From Thermotogaceae bacterium (GTDB lineage: Bacteria; Thermotogota; Thermotogae; B21-G9; HyVt-16): 5,319 nt of DNA. Numbering within the stretch: the stretch's first letter is position 1; every line of letters begins with the position of its first letter. Where the stretch lies: the NCBI GenBank assembly GCA_011043375.1, contig DQYP01000261.1, forward strand, positions 1 through 5,319, read 5' to 3'. Shown here piece by piece: positions 1 through 5,096 of this stretch. Under the pieces are notes generated by a model. The model had not been told where the DNA came from, did no database searches, and saw only the letters and a program-made list of their open reading frames with translations. The position numbers and the translations under genes were made by a program.

Positions 1-839
1 GAATTAGTCCCATGGGCTATATTTGCAAATGGGCCACCATGAATTATGGCTGGGGTATTTTCCGTTGTTTGTACTAAATTAGGATTTATAGCATCTTTTA
101 AAACTACAGTCATTGCACCATTGGCTTTTAAGTCCGAGGCTTTCACGAATCCTTTGGAAAAATTCTCACCGATGATTATATCTCCGAGGCGTTCTTTCAA
201 ATCTTTAAGATCTTTCGCCAAACAGAGTATTGCCATAATTTCTGAAGCAGCTGTTATTATGAAATGATCCTCTCTTGGGATACCATTTGAACTCCCACCT
301 AAAGCTATCACGATATTTCGTAAGGCTCTGTCGTTCATATCCATAGCACGTGGCCAATAAATCTTTGTCGGATTTATCCTCAACGGGTTACCAAACTTTA
401 TACTTGCATCTATCATTGCTGAAAGAAGATTGTGTGCCGTTGTAACTGCATGTATATCACCTGTAAAATGCAAGTTTATATCTTCCATGGGTACCACTTG
501 AGAATAACCACCACCGGTAGCTCCACCTTTCATACCCATCACAGGCCCAAGCGATGGTTCTCTCAGGGTTACTATCGAACTTTTACCGAGCTTGTTTATA
601 GCCTGAGATAAACCTATACTTGTCGTAGTTTTACCCTCACCAAACTTTGTTGGAGTAATGGCAGTCACAATTATCAGTTTACCATATGGTTTTTCCTCCA
701 ATTTTTCCATAAAACGATGATCAATTTTAGCGATATATTTTCCATAAGGATAAACGTATTCTTCAGGAATTCCTATATTGCTTGCGATTTTGGTTATTGG
801 TTTCAGCTTCACACTTCTTGCAATTTCAATGTCGTTCAA
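1..839 (-). CDS. fhs: Formate-tetrahydrofolate ligase, N-terminal half (partial)
   Basis: This enzyme (10-formyl-THF synthetase) makes 10-formyl-tetrahydrofolate from formate, THF and ATP in the cytoplasm, feeding purine and initiator-tRNA formylation. About 279 residues are visible, roughly half of the usual ~555, and the gene leaves the window at its left edge with the frame open. The ATP-binding loop TPTKFGEGKTTT lies at about residues 62-73. It is followed by REPSLGPVMGMKGGATGGGY, which contains the family signature GMKGGATGGGY, then by VPMEDINLHFTGDIHA and, near the edge, HGGPFANIAHG. The start is read as TTG at 839-837, because the nusB stop lies in frame just upstream, an SD-like AAGGATGGTGA sits 4 nt before it, and NDIEIARSVKLKPI matches the normal N-terminus. 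The next in-frame ATG (residue 44) would remove conserved sequence. It is the last visible gene of the minus-strand operon, 21 bp after nusB. Family assignment is very secure. Confidence 0.96.
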   Translation of the reverse strand, partial: MNDIEIARSVKLKPITKIASNIGIPEEYVYPYGKYIAKIDHRFMEKLEEKPYGKLIIVTAITPTKFGEGKTTTSIGLSQAINKLGKSSIVTLREPSLGPVMGMKGGATGGGYSQVVPMEDINLHFTGDIHAVTTAHNLLSAMIDASIKFGNPLRINPTKIYWPRAMDMNDRALRNIVIALGGSSNGIPREDHFIITAASEIMAILCLAKDLKDLKERLGDIIIGENFSKGFVKASDLKANGAMTVVLKDAINPNLVQTTENTPAIIHGGPFANIAHGTN

Positions 840-843
840 AATT

Positions 844-854
844 TCACCATCCTT
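844..854 (-). promoter_or_regulatory. Ribosome binding site that sets the TTG start of fhs
   Basis: Reading on the minus strand, AAGGATGGTGA is the ideal AAGGAGGTGA with one extra T inside it. The GGTGA part ends 4 nt before the TTG codon. No ATG or GTG in the fhs frame lies between this site and the conserved N-terminus, so the site decides for TTG. Confidence 0.7.
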
Positions 855-860
855 TCCGTT

Positions 861-1301
861 CTACAATTTGAATTTATGCTTTGGAGCATGTTCTTTTGCT
901 ATTCTGTCTAAAATTCCATTCACAAATTTTCCACTTTTCTCTGAACCAAATTTTTTAGCTATCTCTATTGCTTCATTTAGAGTAACCTCAATTGGAATAT
1001 CATCTTTAAAGAGGAGCTCATAGGTTCCAAGCCTTAAAATATTTTTATCGATGGATGAAAGTCTCTCAAAAGTCCAATTTATCAGATGAGCTTTTATCAA
1101 GGCATCTATCTCATCTATACTCTCCACAATCCCCCTTACAAACTCCCAAGCCTCTTTCACACTTTCGGGGTCTAAGATATCGTTTTCAAGGGTATAGTTG
1201 AAAATTTCATCTACATTGTCTCTGGTAAAGTCATATTGGTATATAACTTTAAAGACAAATTCTCTCATTATTCTCTGTATTGGTACTACTTTTTTGCCCA
1301 T
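861..1301 (-). CDS. nusB: Transcription antitermination factor NusB
   Basis: NusB is a small all-helical RNA-binding protein. With NusE (ribosomal protein S10) it binds boxA in rRNA leaders and prevents premature termination. The 146-residue product has the family's usual length. Its N-terminal helix carries RIMREFVFKVIYQYDF (residues 10-25). The C-terminal half holds the diagnostic block: W-x-x-x-R-L at 76-81, DKNILRLGTYELLF at 85-98, IPIEVTLNEAIEIAKKFG at 102-119 and SGKFVNGILDRIAKEHAP at 123-140. The ATG at 1301 is preceded by AGGGTGGT at 6-nt spacing, an imperfect SD. An internal ATG at residue 12 would cut into the first helix and is less likely. It starts 24 bp after the AmaP-like gene and ends 21 bp before fhs. 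NusB next to an Asp23-family gene and a folate C1 gene is a familiar arrangement in Firmicutes. Confidence 0.97.
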   Translation of the reverse strand: MGKKVVPIQRIMREFVFKVIYQYDFTRDNVDEIFNYTLENDILDPESVKEAWEFVRGIVESIDEIDALIKAHLINWTFERLSSIDKNILRLGTYELLFKDDIPIEVTLNEAIEIAKKFGSEKSGKFVNGILDRIAKEHAPKHKFKL

Positions 1302-1325
1302 TCGGTAACCACCCTTTGATTATGA

Positions 1326-1826
1326 TTATTCCTGGAACGACAATTTATGGAAGACTATTTGTACTTTAACATTGGAAATTCCAACCTTATTCGCTAATTC
1401 TTTTTTCAACAGTTCAATGATTTTTTTGGATACTTCGTTCACATTTTCTCCACTGGTAAATTCTAAAATTAAAGAGATCTTTATTTCCCCCTCTGCTTCA
1501 GTAGCCTGGCATGATTTAATATCAACACCCTCAACGTTGTTAGTTAAAATTGCCATTACCATCGAATTAAGAGCTTGTTCAGAGACTTGAATGCCAGTTT
1601 CTTCATCTTCTAAAATTTTCAAATATTTTTCTCGTGGATTCAAAAAGTAGTCTAAAAATATCACCAATATTCCTATCGTTGTTATAATAGTTTTCAAAAG
1701 CAATCCCCAAATATCCCATTTTCCACAGATCTCAACGAAATTCCTGAATGCTCCAAATTGGAACAACCAAAGTACCACTGAGAACCCTACTATCATGAAA
1801 CCTACATATTTACATATCTTTCTCAT
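1326..1826 (-). CDS. amaP: AmaP-like alkaline shock response membrane anchor protein
   Basis: The 166-residue product has two hydrophobic helices, about residues 7-27 and 39-62, joined by a short polar stretch (FRNFVEICGKWD). A soluble C-terminal domain of about 100 residues follows. This is the layout of AmaP, the membrane protein that holds Asp23 at the cell envelope in Staphylococcus. The soluble part (GIQVSEQALNSMVMAIL from residue 78, then a beta-rich stretch EIKISLILEF and a helix ending at KVGISNVKVQIVFHKL) itself resembles an Asp23/DUF322 fold, as is usual in the family. The ATG overlaps the stop of the Asp23-family gene by 4 bp (ATGA), implying translational coupling, and a weak GAGG lies about 10 nt upstream. 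Two in-frame TAA codons (TAA TCA TAA) end the gene. No signal peptide beyond the first membrane helix is seen. Family membership is fairly firm from architecture and neighbour. The function in this organism is inferred. Confidence 0.8.
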   Translation of the reverse strand: MRKICKYVGFMIVGFSVVLWLFQFGAFRNFVEICGKWDIWGLLLKTIITTIGILVIFLDYFLNPREKYLKILEDEETGIQVSEQALNSMVMAILTNNVEGVDIKSCQATEAEGEIKISLILEFTSGENVNEVSKKIIELLKKELANKVGISNVKVQIVFHKLSFQE

Positions 1827-2275
1827 TTGTCATCAACCTCACTGTTATCGTTTTCCTCAGTCTCGTTATTTGATTGTTCAACTATTTCACCTAAATTTTC
1901 TTGTATCTCTTTATCGAGATTTTCTATGTTCTGTGGCTCCTCGAAAATTATATCCTCGACTTTCACGTTGACTTCATTAACCTCGATACCTGTGAGATTC
2001 TGAACCTCCTCTTTTAAAGTTTTTTGAATATCCTTAGCAACGTCTATGAGGCTCCTTCCATATCGCACATTCACTTTAACATTTATCACTAACCTCTCTT
2101 CCTCACCTTCCACATCGTGTTGAACCGATATATTCTTTTTCAATTTTTTAATGTTTTTTCGATCATCTACATATATATCTTCTACTTTAGACAAAGCAAC
2201 TGTCGCAATATCCAATATAACATTGTCGGCGATATTGATGTCACCATATTCACCACTTATTCTTTTCTCATCCAT
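1823..2275 (-). CDS. Asp23/Gls24 family envelope stress response protein
   Basis: This cytoplasmic protein of the Asp23/Gls24 (DUF322, YqhY/YloU) family is 150 residues long. The family pattern is visible: GDINIADNVILDIATVALSKVEDIYV at residues 11-36, a beta strand RLVINVKVNVRYGRSL at 61-76, and a helix followed by TGIEVNEVNVKVEDIIF at 95-111. Residues 39-47 form a basic patch (RKNIKKLKK). From residue 112 the protein ends in a 39-residue tail with 15 Asp/Glu and only two Lys, probably disordered and not part of the core fold. Members are linked to cell-envelope homeostasis and, for YqhY, to lipid synthesis. The exact biochemical role is unknown. The next gene encodes the probable membrane anchor and overlaps by 4 bp, so the two proteins are likely made together and interact. 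The ATG is placed by an ideal SD 4 nt upstream. Gene order efp - asp23 family - nusB supports a YqhY-type identity. Confidence 0.9.
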   Translation of the reverse strand: MDEKRISGEYGDINIADNVILDIATVALSKVEDIYVDDRKNIKKLKKNISVQHDVEGEEERLVINVKVNVRYGRSLIDVAKDIQKTLKEEVQNLTGIEVNEVNVKVEDIIFEEPQNIENLDKEIQENLGEIVEQSNNETEENDNSEVDDK

Positions 2276-2279
2276 ACCC

Positions 2280-2290
2280 TCACCTCCTTA
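2280..2290 (-). promoter_or_regulatory. Ideal Shine-Dalgarno site overlapping the efp stop codon
   Basis: On the minus strand the sequence TAAGGAGGTGA is a full complement to the usual 16S rRNA 3' end. Its first three bases are the TAA stop of efp, so a ribosome terminating on efp covers the initiation site of the Asp23-family gene, whose ATG lies 4 nt beyond. This suggests termination-reinitiation coupling and a high translation rate. Confidence 0.85.
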
Positions 2291-2845
2291 GGCTCTTTCA
2301 ATGTATTCTCCCGTTCGCGTATCTACCTTTACCTTATCACCAATTTCAATAAAGAGTGGAACATTGATTTTCAAACCTGTTTCAAGTATTGCTGGTTTAC
2401 TACCACCTGAAACAGTATCCCCTTTAAATCCAGGATCAGTCTCCTTAACCTCTAAAACAACAGAGGTTGGCAATAATATCCCAAGAAGTTTATCATTGTA
2501 AAATTGAAGATCAACCTCCATATTCTCAACCAAATACCATTTTGCATCCCCGATGACTTCTTCCTCCAAAGAGTGTGTTTCATAATCGTCCAAAGTCATG
2601 AAATAGTAAATATTATTTTCTCTATAAAGAAACTGTGCTTTTCTTAAAGACAAGTCTGCTTCTTGAACTTTTTCACCACTATTGAATGACTGCTCAATTG
2701 TATACCCGGTTGTAACACTCTTCAATTTTGTTCTTATGAGTCCGCTTCCTCTTCCCATGAAATGTTTATTAACATCGATGACTCTGTATATATCGTTATT
2801 CCATAGAATGTACATTCCTTTTTTTAGATCACCAACTTCAATCAT
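2288..2845 (-). CDS. efp: Translation elongation factor P
   Basis: EF-P binds ribosomes stalled on consecutive prolines, between the P and E sites, and promotes peptide bond formation. The 185-residue protein has full family length and the three expected barrels: a KOW-like domain (about 1-63), a central OB domain (about 64-127) and a C-terminal OB domain (about 129-185). The C-terminal signature K-P-A-x4-G-x2-I-x-V-P-x2-I-x2-G is intact at residues 150-169, and YYFMTLDDYE (80-89) and GDAKWYLVENMEV (99-111) are typical. The tip loop that reaches the peptidyl-transferase centre reads HFMGRGSG, with arginine at position 32. Many bacteria have lysine at the tip (for example E. coli Lys34). The ATG at 2845 has GGAGGTG 8 nt upstream. 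The gene is 23 bp after the M24 peptidase and 12 bp before the Asp23-family gene. No EF-P-modifying enzyme (epmA, epmB, earP or ymfI type) lies in the window. Confidence 0.98.
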   Translation of the reverse strand: MIEVGDLKKGMYILWNNDIYRVIDVNKHFMGRGSGLIRTKLKSVTTGYTIEQSFNSGEKVQEADLSLRKAQFLYRENNIYYFMTLDDYETHSLEEEVIGDAKWYLVENMEVDLQFYNDKLLGILLPTSVVLEVKETDPGFKGDTVSGGSKPAILETGLKINVPLFIEIGDKVKVDTRTGEYIERA

Positions 2846-2868
2846 TTCCCTAGCACCTCCATCTATTT

Positions 2869-3957
2869 TTAGATTTTTATTAGGTTATTTTGTTTACTGA
2901 GAAGTAGAGCACCGTTTCCAGTCAAAAGCACATCATCTTCTATTCTAACACCAAATTCTCCGGGTAAATATATTCCCGGCTCTACAGTTACAACTGAACC
3001 ACCTGGAAGAATATCAGTGTTTGTCGGAGATACCGCAGGAGCTTCATGGACTTCTATTCCGAGGCCGTGACCCAAACTATGCCCAAAATTCGAGCCAAAT
3101 CCCGCTTCAATTATTATATTTCTTGCTATCTCATCAGCCTCTCTACCAGTCATACCAGCTTTCATCTTTCTTATGGCTTCTCTCTGCGCACGCTCGACTA
3201 TTTCATAGACTTTATATTCTTTGTCGCTTATATCCCCAACGGCTACTGTCCGAGTGATATCTCCACAGTATCCATCATAAACCGCTCCAAAGTCTATAAC
3301 CACTAACTCACCATCTTTAATAATTTTATCACTCGCTCTCCCGTGAGGTAAGGCACCTCTATAACCAGAAGCTACGATGGTACTGAAAGCCACCCTTTCC
3401 GCTCCAAGAAGTTTCATCTCATATTCCAATCTTGATGCAAACTCTTTCTCCGTAATACCAGCCCTTAGAAAATTCAGAGAATTTTCAAAGGCTCGTTGAG
3501 TAACTTGTATTGCTTTCTTGATTTTTTCAATTTCATCATCAGATTTCACCATTCTCATTTTTGAAATGATTTCTTCGATATCCACAAATTCTACAGTTTT
3601 CAAAGCTTCTTCAAACTTCTTATAAAGTTTGTGGCTTATCTTTGAGAAATTTAGACCAACTCTCCTGTAATTTTTCAAAAGTTCCATGAGCTTTTCTTCG
3701 CCAGTTTTCATGTTTTCGATTCCAACTAAGGTAAAGGTTGTTTCTCGCTTAACTTGTTCATAATATCTCGAATCAGTCATTATGATTTTCCTTTTATCAT
3801 CAATAATTAATACTGAAAGTGAACCAGTGAATCCCGAAAAATACAAAGCCTCTGGATGATTGGAATTTTCGATATTCACACACAAATACGCATCGAGAGA
3901 TTGTCTTGCCAACTCACCTCTCAATTTTTCCAAACGTTTTTCATAGTTGGATACCAT
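2869..3957 (-). CDS. pepP: M24 family Xaa-Pro peptidase (aminopeptidase P type)
   Basis: This is a dimetal peptidase of the pita-bread fold that removes residues in front of proline. It is 362 residues long, usual for the short Firmicutes/Thermotoga type. Residues 1-130 form the creatinase-like N-terminal domain (YLCVNIENSNHPEALYFSGF, MTDSRYYEQ). The catalytic domain follows from about 135. The five metal ligands can be assigned: Asp222 (VVIDFGA), Asp233 (CGDITRT), His297 (GHSLGHGLG), Glu326 (TVEPGIY) and Glu340 (VRIEDD). Candidate substrate-binding histidines are His205 (LPHGR) and His304 (EVHE). All are present, so the enzyme should be active. Aminopeptidase P versus prolidase cannot be separated with certainty from sequence alone, so the symbol is provisional. 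The ATG at 3957 has AAGGGGTGA 4 nt upstream and a promoter candidate just before that. It is the first gene of the operon and precedes efp by 23 bp. No signal peptide is seen, so the protein is cytoplasmic. Confidence 0.93.
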   Translation of the reverse strand: MVSNYEKRLEKLRGELARQSLDAYLCVNIENSNHPEALYFSGFTGSLSVLIIDDKRKIIMTDSRYYEQVKRETTFTLVGIENMKTGEEKLMELLKNYRRVGLNFSKISHKLYKKFEEALKTVEFVDIEEIISKMRMVKSDDEIEKIKKAIQVTQRAFENSLNFLRAGITEKEFASRLEYEMKLLGAERVAFSTIVASGYRGALPHGRASDKIIKDGELVVIDFGAVYDGYCGDITRTVAVGDISDKEYKVYEIVERAQREAIRKMKAGMTGREADEIARNIIIEAGFGSNFGHSLGHGLGIEVHEAPAVSPTNTDILPGGSVVTVEPGIYLPGEFGVRIEDDVLLTGNGALLLSKQNNLIKI

Positions 3958-3961
3958 TGTA

Positions 3962-3970
3962 TCACCCCTT
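3962..3970 (-). promoter_or_regulatory. Ribosome binding site of the M24 peptidase gene
   Basis: On the minus strand AAGGGGTGA lies 4 nt before the ATG at 3957. It is one base shorter than the ideal AAGGAGGTGA and supports this start. If the extended -10 just upstream is used, the SD sits almost at the 5' end of the transcript, giving a very short leader. Confidence 0.7.
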
Positions 3971-3974
3971 GATG

Positions 3975-3983
3975 ATTATAACA
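3975..3983 (-). promoter_or_regulatory. Extended -10 promoter candidate for the pepP-efp-nusB-fhs operon
   Basis: Minus-strand TGTTATAAT is a perfect TGnTATAAT extended -10. No good -35 is found 16-19 nt further upstream, which is acceptable for an extended -10 promoter. The predicted start near 3968 leaves a leader of only about 11 nt, just enough for the SD. It is the only strong -10 match close to the first gene of the operon on this strand. Confidence 0.5.
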
Positions 3984-4007
3984 TCAAGAAAAACATTTAA
4001 TTGACTA

Positions 4008-4016
4008 TGATATAAT
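4008..4016 (+). promoter_or_regulatory. Extended -10 promoter candidate for the phosphatidyltransferase gene
   Basis: TGATATAAT matches TGnTATAAT. It would start transcription near 4023 and give a leader of about 90 nt. No -35 is visible at the right distance. An alternative is TTGACT at 4001-4006 used as a -35 with a poor -10, TACAAA, at 4023-4028 (16-nt spacer). The two options overlap and only one start may be real. Confidence 0.4.
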
Positions 4017-4098
4017 TATTTTTACAAAACATGACTTCAGTAACAAATTCAATCCAGGCGGATCTTTGTTTCTTAAAAACTATTTTTAAATAATCAAC

Positions 4099-4106
4099 AA
4101 GGAGAG
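4099..4106 (+). promoter_or_regulatory. Ribosome binding site with an overlapping ATG-TGA start-stop and GTG start
   Basis: AAGGAGAG is a good SD. Counted from AAGGAG, an ATG at 4111 lies 6 nt downstream and the GTG at 4113 lies 8 nt downstream. The ATG is followed directly by TGA (ATGTGA, 4111-4116), so it can only make a one-residue reading frame. The GTG opens the long frame and must be the productive start. Confidence 0.75.
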
Positions 4107-4112
4107 AAAAAT

Positions 4113-4889
4113 GTGAATGAGAGAAATCATTTCACAAAAGATGATATAGATACTTTTCTAACCAAGCAACCCCTTTGGACAAAATTCGTTCTTCAACCAT
4201 TGTTCAAGCCTTTAATTCTTTTTTTTGTGAATCAAGCTCCCTGGGTACATCCTAACTTTATAACCATTATTTCGCTTTTATTTTCCTTCCTGGAAATTTA
4301 TTTCTTTTCATTCATCCCAGGATACATGGGACTTTTGTTTGGAGCCATATTTTTTGAAATTGCCTACTTCCTGGATTGTATAGATGGGCCTATAGCACGA
4401 ATGCTCAATAAAAACTCTAAATTCGGAACGGCATTGGACATAAGTGCTGATTCGTTGAGACTTGGTGGAGGAACCTTAGCATTAGTTTTGAAAGCTCTTT
4501 CTTATTCAACAAATCCAACCAGCGGAAAAGAAATATTATTCTGGGGAATAATTCTAATAACTTGTCATATGGCTTCAATGTGGATTGGATATAAACAACT
4601 TTTTGATTCTTTGGATCCAAAACTGGATTCAAAACCTTGTGCAAAAATCAACAGAACGCAGACGATCCTTATCTTAAAACCCATTTTTTGGCTGATAAAT
4701 TTTTTTTCCAAGTTATCCAAAAATGACAGGAATTATTGGTTGTTTCCTACATCGGTCGAACTTGAAACAGTTGTTTATTTCATACTTCCACTACTCAACA
4801 GACCGAAGATTGCAATCATTGTGGGCGGAATATGGAGCCTCGTGAATCTCGTTTGCACTGTTGTAGGATATGTGTACACAACTAACTGA
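4113..4889 (+). CDS. CDP-alcohol phosphatidyltransferase family membrane protein
   Basis: These integral membrane enzymes move a phosphoalcohol from a CDP-linked donor to an acceptor hydroxyl, making phospholipids or polyol-phosphate diesters. The 258-residue product carries the complete catalytic motif D-x2-D-G-x2-A-R-x8-G-x3-D-x3-D: Asp88, Asp91, Gly92, Ala95, Arg96, Gly105, Asp109 and Asp113. The stretch HPNFITIISLL (47-57) just before it is also typical. Hydrophobic segments lie at about 26-41, 48-69, 72-88, 117-130, 140-158, 184-198, 216-229 and 234-254, enough for six or more membrane spans. The start is GTG at 4113, since no in-frame ATG lies near and AAGGAG is 8 nt upstream. It stands alone on its strand, divergent from the operon at left and followed by a transposon gene. 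The acceptor cannot be named. Phosphatidylglycerol-phosphate or inositol-type synthases, and the di-myo-inositol-phosphate synthase step of some thermophiles, are all possible. No inositol-phosphate cytidylyltransferase gene is adjacent to favour the last. Confidence 0.92.
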   Translation: MNERNHFTKDDIDTFLTKQPLWTKFVLQPLFKPLILFFVNQAPWVHPNFITIISLLFSFLEIYFFSFIPGYMGLLFGAIFFEIAYFLDCIDGPIARMLNKNSKFGTALDISADSLRLGGGTLALVLKALSYSTNPTSGKEILFWGIILITCHMASMWIGYKQLFDSLDPKLDSKPCAKINRTQTILILKPIFWLINFFSKLSKNDRNYWLFPTSVELETVVYFILPLLNRPKIAIIVGGIWSLVNLVCTVVGYVYTTN

Positions 4890-4890
4890 A

Positions 4891-4970
4891 ACATGTACTA
4901 TCCTATCAAATTCACAAAATTTATTCTGCGTCTTTGCTTTCTGCATTGCTATGTTTATAGCACATGTACT
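4891..4970 (+). repeat. 9-bp direct repeat ACATGTACT (4891-4899 and 4962-4970)
   Basis: Two exact copies of ACATGTACT lie 71 bp apart, just after the phosphatidyltransferase stop and at the 3' foot of the first hairpin. The core ACATGT is palindromic. The repeat could be a small duplication or a protein site, or could be chance. IS200/IS605 elements do not make target duplications, so it should not be read as a target site duplication. Confidence 0.4.
4944..4966 (+). other. Imperfect hairpin, candidate left-end structure of the TnpB element
   Basis: CATTGCTAT (4944-4952) pairs with ATAGCA and ATG (4957-4962, 4964-4966) around the loop GTTT, with one bulged C at 4963. This gives nine base pairs. 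Small hairpins with a bulge or mismatch near the ends are what IS200/IS605 transposases recognise, so this may mark the left end. The cleavage point and the boundary with host DNA cannot be placed from one copy. Confidence 0.4.
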
Positions 4971-5016
4971 CGCCTAAAACCCCATATTTTAATACGGAGA
5001 TACAGACGGTGTATAG

Positions 5017-5022
5017 TATAAT
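5017..5022 (+). promoter_or_regulatory. Possible -10 box upstream of tnpB
   Basis: TATAAT is present within GTATAGTATAATAATA, about 75 bp before the tnpB start. No -35 is recognisable at 16-18 nt, and TATAAT is common in DNA this AT-rich, so this is weak. Confidence 0.25.
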
Positions 5023-5038
5023 AATATTGTTCAAAATG

Positions 5039-5076
5039 ATTGTTAATAAAACAATGAAAATGTTTCTTCTGAAACA
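5039..5076 (+). other. Two tandem hairpins just upstream of the tnpB ribosome binding site
   Basis: ATTGTT (5039-5044) pairs with AACAAT (5050-5055) around a 5-nt loop. TGTTTC (5061-5066) pairs with GAAACA (5071-5076) around TTCT. Each stem has six pairs. The second ends three bases before the AAGGAG that serves tnpB. They may be element-end structures or may limit tnpB expression. Neither is followed by a T-run, so they are not typical terminators. Confidence 0.4.
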
Positions 5077-5096
5077 ATTAAGGAGTATATTGAAGA

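Larger units (their letters stand above)
3958..4112. other. Divergent intergenic region
   Basis: These 155 bp separate the leftward operon from the rightward phosphatidyltransferase gene. The region holds extended -10 candidates on both strands (listed separately) and both ribosome binding sites. It also has an all-AT inverted repeat, TTAAAAA and TTTTTAA around CTA at 4073-4089, which could be chance in such AT-rich DNA. No riboswitch, tRNA or terminator is seen. Confidence 0.6.

Noticed and set aside
840..860. Folate riboswitch in front of fhs
   Set aside because: Only 21 bp separate nusB and fhs, far too short for a THF riboswitch.
46..1023. Plus-strand open frames at 46-267, 717-911 and 778-1023
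   Set aside because: They are antisense to fhs and nusB, whose conserved motifs are clear on the minus strand, and they show no domain.
2117..3306. Plus-strand open frames at 2117-2410, 2301-2501, 2682-2900, 3021-3257 and 3046-3306
   Set aside because: They are antisense to the Asp23-family gene, efp and the M24 peptidase gene and look like compositional shadows.
4073..4089. Inverted repeat TTAAAAA-CTA-TTTTTAA as an operator or terminator
   Set aside because: The stem is entirely A-T, would be unstable in a thermophile and is expected by chance in such AT-rich sequence. No regulator is known here.
4417..4644. 75-codon minus-strand open frame inside the phosphatidyltransferase gene
   Set aside because: It lies wholly antisense to a well-supported gene with an intact catalytic motif and has no family features.
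4890..4943. Rho-independent terminator after the phosphatidyltransferase gene
   Set aside because: No GC-rich stem followed by a T-run is present in this stretch.
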